Below are positions 29,668 to 33,560 of a DNA stretch of 33,560 nt, in pieces. Every line of letters starts with the position of its first letter. Position 1 is the first letter of the stretch. The stretch lies in assembly GCA_019649035.1 (NCBI GenBank), contig BMAT01000451.1:140388-173947 (forward strand), written 5' to 3'. The notes beneath the pieces are model-generated. The model ran no database searches, was not told where the DNA came from, and saw nothing but the letters and a program-made list of their open reading frames with translations. This DNA is from Elysia marginata (Eukaryota; Mollusca; Gastropoda; Plakobranchidae). Both the position numbers and the translations under genes were made by a program.

Positions 29668-31852
29668 TTCCGACTAATTCTACTACTACTAGTCTAGGTA
29701 TCAGAATAAATACTACTACTATTCTAGATATAAGAGTAAATAGTGGAGGCAGCCACTGCGCAATCAAATGGTTGAAGGATTATGAAGGTATGAAATTAGC
29801 AGCGGAGAGAAGTAGGATTTTAAGTGGAAATGTCCGAAATGTCTACCCTTAGTATGATTCGAACCTTCAACTTAGAGATGCTTCGGCACCCACCGCCTTT
29901 CCACTTAGAGAAACATAGCGTATACAAGTAGTGGCGTATAGAGGTAAAGAGGATCTATATCTCTTTGAATGACTTTCATGCCATTTGTTGCCTTTATCTC
30001 TGAATTTTCTCATTATAAATTTAGCTCGTTTTTCTACATTTATTCTCGACTAACATACCTTTTATTTTTGTATTTATGTATCTTTAGTGAGTATTATTAA
30101 CTGCTGTTTGCTTTTCCACAGTAAAGAGTCCTAAATGTGAAGGAGGTCGGCTCGTTAATTGTTTGACTTCATCGACACGACGTGTAGAGGCATAATTTAT
30201 GGAAGTCAACCTCATTATTTATGAAATTGCTATCAATATTGCCATTCACATTTTCAAATTCACAAGACAAGTGTATATCCGGCTCTAAGGCCTGTGCAAT
30301 CGATGAGTAATCAGCTTTCGATATCAATAGACGTTTGCACTTTTGCTATAGACTAAGCAAACCATTGGTCAAATCATCACAATGACATGATTTAGTTGCA
30401 GTTTTTCTTGTTACATACATGTATAGACAAATTTTTCTGTTGGTACTTTCTACAATGAATTGCTTGAAATTTCTCTTCAATACACGGCCTTCCTATATTT
30501 TCCTCATGATATGCCATGACACTAAAGGTCATAGCTATTCTTATTATGACAAACTTACCATGTCTTTTTCAGATATAGGTCCCATAGAGCGAATCTCCAT
30601 ATCCGCCTTCACTGTAAGCGGGGTGCCTGTGATGTTAATCGATAAAATGGCGATAATTTAATTTATTTTATGTTTTCTTAACTTGATAAAAAAAAGTTTT
30701 ATTCTTATGTTTCAGTAATAACAACACAAAAACAACACCTCCTTCTTCAGTTAAAACTGACTACAAAAACCTACTTCAAGCCTTTTTTAATATGTTTCAA
30801 GCTCTGTGGTAAAATCACGTTTCATAATGAGTGTTTGTGTTTATTCGTTTGTTTTTTTCAGAGAACTCTTACAAATAAAATGTCTGTCGTCAAAACGAAT
30901 AGGGGTGTATAAAGAGAGGGAATAGATCCCATGCAGTATAGGTATACAAAGACAAAAATTATTTCGGGAAACATAGCTTTTTCGCAAGTCATATTTGAAC
31001 TACCTTGGAAAACTAAACCTATGGGAATGTTTGCAAAGCACGAGATTTTTAATGATTGTGTATTTACATACGCCCGAGGTCTGGCCGAAGTCTCCTGTCA
31101 TATCCTAGTAAGAGAGAGTCCAGCAGCGATGAAACTTTCCTGCCGAGTTCAGTTGAGTTGCTCTCTTGGGCATCATCGAGAGAGGAATTAGATGAAAACA
31201 GCGCGGACACGTTCTTTTCTAGAGTGTAGGAACTTCGTGTGCCAGCGGAGCCAACGGATGCATTTCTTACTGTAGACTTTATACCTTGAAATGGTACATT
31301 GTTTCTCTTTTTTTCATCGATGTCTTTAGCTGTTGTTTGATTTACTTCTTTGTCTTTAGATGACTCGCCCTCGACTTCAAACGATTCAGATGGCTCCACT
31401 GGTAAAGACACATTGAAAGCTTTACTTGTTTTACTCTGTGCGTTATCAGGACGAGAAGACAACACGTGAACATCTCTGGTGGTAGCATTGCCTTGATTTG
31501 GAGGTGTCTGTGAAATCTCTCTCAGCGGTTCTCCGAACGAATCTCTTTCCAATGAGATGTTTTCTGCGCTAATTTTGTTATTCTTATCGCAGGCATTTTT
31601 TGGTGTCTCTGAGTTGGTTAGTTTGACACTTATCGTTGTGTTGAGACCGTCATCGGCTGTTGTATCTTCCATCCAACCAGACTGTGAGTCTTGAATGTTG
31701 TTCTCCAAGTTTACCGAGACATTGTCTGATCCAGGGTGAAGTTTACTGTTGGGATGAAGGGATGAGGTACAACATACAATCTGTGCCAATATTAGTCCAA
31801 CATACATAGAGTTCGTGGTTTCAGATGATTTAATACCAAATATAGCATTCAT
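13912..31852 (-). CDS. Grd: GABA-A receptor alpha/GRD-type Cys-loop ion channel subunit (whole gene, nine coding exons)
   Basis: This gene encodes a subunit of a plasma-membrane pentameric ligand-gated channel, most likely GABA-gated. I joined nine exons at GT-AG sites; phases agree at all eight junctions and the product is 653 residues. In order: signal peptide (hydrophobic core about 17-28), a glycosylation-rich extension (about 31-239), the conserved N-terminal helix ending GYDRRLRPDLG (250-260), loop D YFRQNW (290-295), loop A region IWHPDTYF (322-329), Cys-loop C367-C381, loop B region SFGYPASDVVYEW (387-399), M1 (about 450-474), M2 (482-503), M3 (about 513-537), a cytoplasmic loop and M4 (about 634-652). 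The length exceeds the roughly 450 residues of vertebrate alpha subunits, almost wholly because of the N-terminal extension. CPMHLEKFPMD and DVVYEW are alpha/GRD-like rather than RDL- or glycine-receptor-like. The symbol Grd rests on family resemblance and the SDR pore motif, so orthology is inferred. Introns total about 16 kb. Confidence 0.93.
14039..15600 (-). other. Intron 8
   Basis: Bounded by the GTATAT donor and the TTCCTCATCAG acceptor. It holds a TA tract (14705-14738) and a 13-base G run (14986-14998); otherwise I see nothing. Confidence 0.8.
14705..14738. repeat. CA/TA microsatellite
   Basis: CACACA then TA dinucleotides with one ATTA interruption. Confidence 0.9.
15601..15755 (-). 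CDS. Coding exon 8: M3-M4 cytoplasmic loop
   Basis: Encodes residues 561-611 and two bases of Arg612. The sequence is not conserved in the family, as expected for this loop. It is placed here because it is an open, GC-richer stretch in the right position, because the AGACAG acceptor gives the required phase 0 and because the GTATAT donor gives the phase 2 that exon 9 needs. It is serine/asparagine-rich at first, then basic (CIRKMWNCLLSTRTKR), which resembles the membrane-proximal helix before M4. An acceptor at CCAAG four bases upstream would break the frame with exon 7. The GTATAT donor is less typical than the others in the gene. Confidence 0.8.
16132..16195. repeat. 64-bp inverted repeat, left arm
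   Basis: AAAGTTTTTAGGGTT at the outer end and CCACAATAATG at the inner end. It matches the reverse complement of 17083-17146 at 62 of 64 positions. The inner end runs directly into the SINE head at GTGGCAGAG. Confidence 0.93.
16190..16492 (+). mobile_element. tRNA-derived SINE, copy 3
   Basis: The head TGGCAGAGTTGTTAGCGCG, with B box GGGTTCGATTCC, is followed by the common body, including ATGGGTACCCAGCTACAGGC and CTGCAACACCCTGCATATGG. It ends GGGATTAATAAAGTGG plus an A-rich tail. It is antisense to the receptor gene in intron 7 and abuts the left inverted-repeat arm. Its first bases (GCAGCG in other copies) are replaced by arm sequence. Confidence 0.9.
16992..17021. repeat. Perfect 11-bp hairpin
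   Basis: CTTTCACATGG and its exact reverse complement CCATGTGAAAG are separated by eight bases. Confidence 0.85.
17083..17146. repeat. 64-bp inverted repeat, right arm
   Basis: Reverse complement of the left arm at 16132-16195 with two mismatches. In the transcript it is the first arm, 60 nt downstream of the donor of the M2-M3 exon. Confidence 0.93.
17207..17430 (-). CDS. Coding exon 7: M2, M3 and start of the cytoplasmic loop
   Basis: Begins after CCCTCACCAG, completes Gly486 and encodes residues 487-560, ending in phase 0 at a GTAAGG donor. ATTMLTMTFLVLDSRNDLP is M2 and the M2-M3 loop: Leu491 is the 9' gate residue, Thr488 the 6' picrotoxin-region threonine, and Ser484 (in exon 6) the 2' residue. 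RVAYSTALDVYVALCFFFVF opens M3, followed by ASIVQFAAVHFFTKYG, a very typical GABA/GRD ending. After that comes an acidic, serine-rich start of the cytoplasmic loop (SVLSNTDSDTD). Confidence 0.95.
17431..19001 (-). other. Intron 6
   Basis: Runs from the GTAAGCC donor of exon 6 to the CCCTCACCAG acceptor of exon 7. Holds SINE copy 4 (antisense) and AT-rich sequence; nothing else recognised. Confidence 0.8.
18011..18298 (+). mobile_element. tRNA-derived SINE, copy 4
   Basis: The head GGGCAGCGTGGCAGAGTGGT, with GGACTCGTGATCCGG and B box GGTTCGATTCC, is followed by the shared body CATGTTGCAATTGCCTTGGG and on to AACGAAGCCAAATTTCCC and GGGATAAATATAATGG. Part of the body near the GGGTACCC motif is deleted. 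AAATTT-type bases flank both ends and may be a degraded target-site duplication. Confidence 0.88.
19002..19154 (-). CDS. Coding exon 6 (153 nt): loop C, M1 and pore selectivity motif
   Basis: Acceptor TTATTGCAG and donor GTAAGCC bracket 153 nt, exactly the vertebrate alpha M1 exon length. It encodes the end of Ser435, residues 436-485 and the first base of Gly486. RRHTGFFLIQVYLP is the pre-M1/M1 signature, and M1 continues to VSFWI. It then reads REATSDRISLG, the start of M2. The tripeptide S480-D481-R482 stands where chloride-selective GABA receptors have P-A-R. A second AG 21 nt inside the exon (exon would start at 19133) keeps the reading frame. The exon overlaps no long open frame starting with ATG and was found by homology to the family pattern. 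Confidence 0.94.
19155..20421 (-). other. Intron 5, with assembly gap
   Basis: Between the GTAAGT donor of exon 5 and the TTATTGCAG acceptor of exon 6. It includes the run of N. No exon is missing, since exons 5 and 6 join in phase and in register with the family. Confidence 0.8.
19451..19723. other. Assembly gap (273 N)
   Basis: Unresolved bases. The gap falls wholly inside intron 5. Confidence 0.99.
20422..20562 (-). CDS. Coding exon 5: loop B, loop F and strand to loop C
   Basis: Encodes the end of Phe388, residues 389-434 and the first base of Ser435. It lies between TTTTTCAG and a GTAAGT donor. It reads SFGYPASDVVYEW (loop B region), NDMRLSQFDLKG (loop F region, like the family's L-x-Q-F/Y-D-L-x-G) and ASNSTKSFKG leading towards loop C. 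The residue before SFGY is Ala386, where the principal-face GABA subunits (RDL, vertebrate beta) have Glu; alpha subunits also lack it. N427 (NST) is a possible glycosylation site. Length 141 nt is in the range I recall for alpha genes (138-144). Confidence 0.95.
20909..21170 (+). mobile_element. tRNA-derived SINE, copy 5 (internally deleted)
   Basis: The head GCAGCGTGGCGGAGTGGTTA, with GGACTCGAGATCTGG, is followed by the shared body. About 80 bases between CCCAGCTACGGGC and TTCAAATGTACTGG are missing relative to copies 2 and 3. It ends with AACGAAGACAAATTTCCC and GGGATTAATATAGCG. The head resembles a serine-type tRNA in its anticodon arm. Confidence 0.88.
23226..23335 (-). mobile_element. 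tRNA-like fragment, probable second SINE family
   Basis: On the minus strand GGTGGCGTCGTAGTCTAGTA is followed by GTGGTAGACACTCG, CTCTTGGGCCGAGAGG and the B box GGGGTTCAAGC. This has the layout of a tRNA with A and B boxes, but its sequence differs from the other SINE heads. I see no matching body elsewhere in the window, so it may be another SINE family or a tRNA pseudogene. Confidence 0.5.
23577..23622. repeat. GAT/GATAAT trinucleotide tract at exon 4 donor
   Basis: About 45 bases of GATGAT units with GATAAT and GAAAAT interruptions, beginning about 10 bases inside intron 4. Confidence 0.9.
23632..23714 (-). CDS. Coding exon 4 (83 nt): Cys-loop
   Basis: The acceptor TTCTCTTCAG and a GTACGT donor bracket exactly 83 nt, the known length of the Cys-loop exon of vertebrate GABA-A alpha genes. 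One leading base completes Arg360 (CG|A), then residues 361-387 follow: LTIKATCPMHLEKFPMDSQL, C, PLHIAS. The two cysteines C367 and C381 are separated by 13 residues, the family hallmark, with the conserved F-P-M-D between them. The last base T joins TT of the next exon to make Phe388. The donor is followed at once by a GAT/ATC-type trinucleotide tract. Confidence 0.96.
23715..26178 (-). other. Intron 3
   Basis: Contains SINE copy 6 in the sense orientation. The rest is AT-rich with no coding signal I can support. Confidence 0.8.
25540..25817 (-). mobile_element. tRNA-derived SINE, copy 6
   Basis: On the minus strand it begins AGGGCAGTGTGGTAAGCGCG, with GGACTCGTGATCCGG and an intact B box GGGTTCGATTCC. 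It continues through the shared body (GGGTACCCAGCG, CCTGCATATGG, AACGAAGCCAAATTTCC) to GGGATAAATA and an AT-rich tail. It is the only copy in the same direction as the receptor gene. The apparent plus-strand open frame 25561-25968 mostly reads this element backwards. Confidence 0.88.
26179..26408 (-). CDS. Coding exon 3: loops D, A and E of the ligand-binding domain
   Basis: Encodes residues 284-359 and two bases of Arg360. It begins after ACCAG and ends CG|GTAC. It contains SMDCYFRQNW (loop D; R292 equals the arginine that contacts GABA carboxylate on the complementary face), IWHPDTYFING (loop A region) and PNKFVRLSYDGSVLFSQR (loop E and following strand). The vertebrate alpha exon is 221 nt; this one is 230, three residues longer, and begins at the homologous codon and phase. 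The benzodiazepine-contact histidine of vertebrate alpha1 (in TFFHNG) is Ile330 here. N303 (NAT) is a possible glycosylation site. The acceptor has a poor polypyrimidine tract, but phase and alignment support it. Confidence 0.94.
29391..29731. repeat. CTA/TAC trinucleotide block
   Basis: About 340 bases of imperfect TACTAC repeats with ACC, GCT and GAT variants, purest at 29628-29665. The leucine-rich and valine-rich frames on the two strands are repeat artefacts. Confidence 0.92.
29845..29915 (-). repeat. tRNA-like fragment with B box
   Basis: On the minus strand, GTGGAAAGGCGGTGGGTGCC, GCATCTCTAAGTTG and GAAGGTTCGAATCATAC give a B-box-like GGTTCGAATC at the usual place. The A box is poor and the stems do not close well. 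Probably an old tRNA-derived insertion. Confidence 0.35.
30559..30626 (-). CDS. Coding exon 2 (68 nt): first beta strands of ligand-binding domain
   Basis: The exon lies between a TTACAG-type upstream sequence ending in CACAG and a GTAAGT donor, and is exactly 68 nt, the size I know for the equivalent exon of vertebrate GABA-A alpha genes. Its two leading bases complete Arg261 with the last base of exon 1. It then encodes residues 262-283, with VKADMEIRSMGPISEKDM matching the family pattern for beta strand 1 (a V-x-V-x-x-x-S-x-G-P-I-S-x-x-D-M type string). It ends in phase 0. It is far too short to stand out as an open frame; I found it by searching for the missing piece between exons 1 and 3. 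Confidence 0.93.
30627..31071 (-). other. Intron 1 (smallest intron)
   Basis: 445 bases from the GTATGT donor of exon 1 to the CATCACAG acceptor of exon 2. AT-rich, no repeats noticed. Confidence 0.85.
31072..31852 (-). CDS. Coding exon 1: signal peptide, glycosylated N-terminal extension, first helix
   Basis: Encodes residues 1-260 plus the first base of codon 261 and ends at a GTATGT donor (phase 1, as in vertebrate alpha genes). I chose the ATG at 31852, which precedes a hydrophobic run YVGLILAQIVCC typical of a signal peptide. A second ATG at 31807 (Met16) is also possible. The frame stays open upstream without another ATG as far as a likely splice acceptor at 31922. Residues 31-239 are rich in Ser, Thr, Asn, Asp and Glu, contain ten N-X-S/T sequons (Asn 44, 71, 98, 122, 147, 171, 197, 214, 222, 232), and match no domain I know. 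Residues 240-260 form the conserved amphipathic helix that starts the ligand-binding domain, with LLDSLLLGYDRRLRPDLG closely matching the family pattern. In vertebrate alpha genes the segment before this helix is only a few dozen residues long. Confidence 0.9.
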
Positions 31853-31921
31853 TTTCGATGCTAACAATACTTTTGCCAGCAGTCTTCCTGTCGTTGTTTT
31901 TTTTTCAATTCTATGGAGGTC
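31853..31921 (-). other. Probable 5'UTR part of exon 1 with upstream splice acceptor
   Basis: On the minus strand, CTTTTCTGTATTTCAG ends at 31922, a good acceptor 69 nt before the chosen ATG. The interval stays open in the frame of exon 1 but has no ATG. The simplest reading is that a non-coding first exon and the promoter lie further upstream, possibly outside the window. A coding upstream exon cannot be excluded. Confidence 0.45.
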
Positions 31922-33560
31922 CTGAAATACAGAAAAGGAATAAGTTTGGTGAAATGAAAAATATTTTTGATAGAAGGGCTCGTTTTGAAAAAAAGCATAC
32001 TGTTGCCAAGAAAAGTAATCTTATTTTTATAATGGAGAAAGTGTTGAAAAAAATTTGAGCGCGACTCTCAACTAAATAAAACTTAACAAATATCGGTGTC
32101 TTCACATTGACCATAGCCTATTGCACAGAAGTTTCGCAAAAAAATTATAAATTTATATTTGTGAACCTGCTCTTTGAATGACAAATGCTATTATGTTTTA
32201 TTATGACTGAGTCGATTTTTCATAGTATGGTTTATTAACCTTTCCTCCCCAACAAACGAGACTACACTTTCGAAGTGCTTTATAAAAGAGGCTAAGGAGC
32301 CTGTCTGTCGTCGACGTGGAGCGAGTTTGATGATTGTAAAAATGCAAGCGCGTGCTCTTTAAATCACAGAGTGAGCGTACCATTATATCGTGTGATCAAT
32401 AGTTATTCCTAAGTGCTAATCTCGTTCTATGGACTGAACTCCCTCGCTATTTATCAAGACTGACAACAAAGACGTTTTTTTTCTTTTCTGAACGCAATAA
32501 CAAGCACTTGAGTTTTCTTTACATTTATAAAAAAAGTAATCTTAGAAGCATTTGACAGAACATTTTATATTTTTCTCTACATCTGTTCTCGTGTTTAGTT
32601 ATTAAACCTTGAACAAAAATGTCATGGGCAATTTTTTTATAAATTATGAAAACTCTTGTACTTTGATAAAGGCATACAGTCGTCGGAGTGGATTGTGAAA
32701 AGGGCCGGCGACAAAACAGCTCTTAGTGGATCCCATGCCCAGTATTAATTTTCAAAATTTATAAAGTCTAGGATCCTTACTATCAAATTGATACTTAAAT
32801 TTATAATTTTGATATCACCTGGTGTGGTTGAATGGTGTAGGGGCAAGTGGAAAAGTCTATGAAAGTGGTTCAATCGAAAACTCTACTGTTTTAATTTCTA
32901 GGAACATCAAGGTGTCTGTAAACGTTCTCTAATAACACAAGGTTCGCATCTTCTATTTCTTTTAATATGTAAACTACGAAAATCCCTGAAAAAAACAAAA
33001 AAGAAAGTTTGTTACTTCCTTAGCAACTCGTCTAAAATCCTTAAGTTCATTGTCTTGAGATTCGTTAGGTGCAAAAATTGAGACTTCTTATAACGAGTAC
33101 AACGTTTAGGCACCAAAGCCGAATGGAAAATAATTTCAACCAATACAATTAACATCCCAGTTTCAATAATCAAAAGGCGAAAATAAATCTTAATAGCAAA
33201 ACAGCAGTTTACAATCAGCAACTCAATTCATCTTTAAAATTTCATTGTAATAAACCAATGCCGAAAAAAATCTTTATTTAGTCCTGCAAAGCAAACAAAA
33301 AGACAAAACTTCACATTCAACTGAAATAGTTGTGAATTTCGAGTGGGATAAGAAAAAAATGTCAACTTCGCTCCAAGTCATAACGAACTTCGAGCTATGA
33401 TTAGTTGTTTCTATGATGTATTCACTTTAAGTTCTCATTCATGCATTAGTTTTGCTTCATTTTCAATTGAAATCCTAGCCTTGAATAGATTAAAAGGAAT
33501 TACTACAACAAGAAGTTTAATGGTGTACATACCATTACAGTTTTTAGTGTAGTAATTGAT
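31922..33560. other. Upstream region of the receptor gene
   Basis: AT-rich sequence. Apart from the acceptor at 31922 I see no further exon, CpG-rich promoter or recognisable repeat. The transcription start could be here or beyond the window. Confidence 0.5.

Larger units (their letters stand above)
26409..30558 (-). other. Intron 2 (largest intron)
   Basis: About 4.1 kb. It holds a GC-richer open stretch at 26887-27078, a long trinucleotide block (29391-29731) and a tRNA-like fragment (29845-29915). Nothing else recognised. Confidence 0.75.

Noticed and set aside
29473-29767. Leucine-rich (plus) and valine-rich (minus) open frames
   Set aside because: Both are translations of the CTA/TAC trinucleotide block.
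31807-31809. Met16 as the start of the receptor
   Set aside because: It gives a signal peptide too, but the upstream ATG at 31852 is in frame and simpler to assume. Not excluded.

Overview
This is animal nuclear DNA: AT-rich, intron-bearing, with long microsatellites, a 273-base assembly gap (19451-19723) and many copies of a tRNA-derived SINE. The only protein-coding gene I can support is one complete gene on the minus strand. It encodes a pentameric (Cys-loop) ligand-gated ion channel subunit of the GABA-A receptor alpha / insect GRD type. The SDR pore motif and the GRD-like sequence suggest a protostome. A mollusc or other lophotrochozoan is my guess, based on gene style and repeat content only.

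The gene runs from an ATG at 31852 down to a TAG at 13912 in nine coding exons: 31852-31072, 30626-30559, 26408-26179, 23714-23632, 20562-20422, 19154-19002, 17430-17207, 15755-15601 and 14038-13912. I assembled it by hand from splice sites. All eight junctions keep frame and the sum is 1962 nt, or 653 residues plus stop. Three exons have exactly the lengths I know from vertebrate GABA-A alpha genes (68, 83 and 153 nt), which is strong independent support. The protein has a signal peptide, an unusual serine/threonine-rich extension of about 210 residues with ten N-glycosylation sequons, the ligand-binding domain with a 13-residue Cys-loop, M1-M3, a short cytoplasmic loop and M4 at the extreme C-terminus.

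Two features stand out. First, the selectivity filter before M2 reads S-D-R instead of the P-A-R of chloride channels; related insect GRD subunits take part in GABA-gated cation channels. Second, the binding-site loops B and C lack the usual agonist-contact Glu and Tyr, so this subunit probably works in a heteromer.

Region by region: 1-365 is a degenerate 10-bp minisatellite running off the left edge. Positions 366-13454 are non-coding DNA downstream of the gene, with microsatellites, a pair of diverged dispersed repeats and SINE-like copies. Positions 13455-31852 hold the gene, whose introns contain four SINE copies, other tRNA-like fragments, a nearly perfect 64-bp inverted repeat in intron 7 and a long CTA-type trinucleotide block in intron 2. 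Positions 31853-33560 are upstream sequence with a possible 5'UTR splice acceptor. I see no CRISPR array, operon or other prokaryotic-style system.
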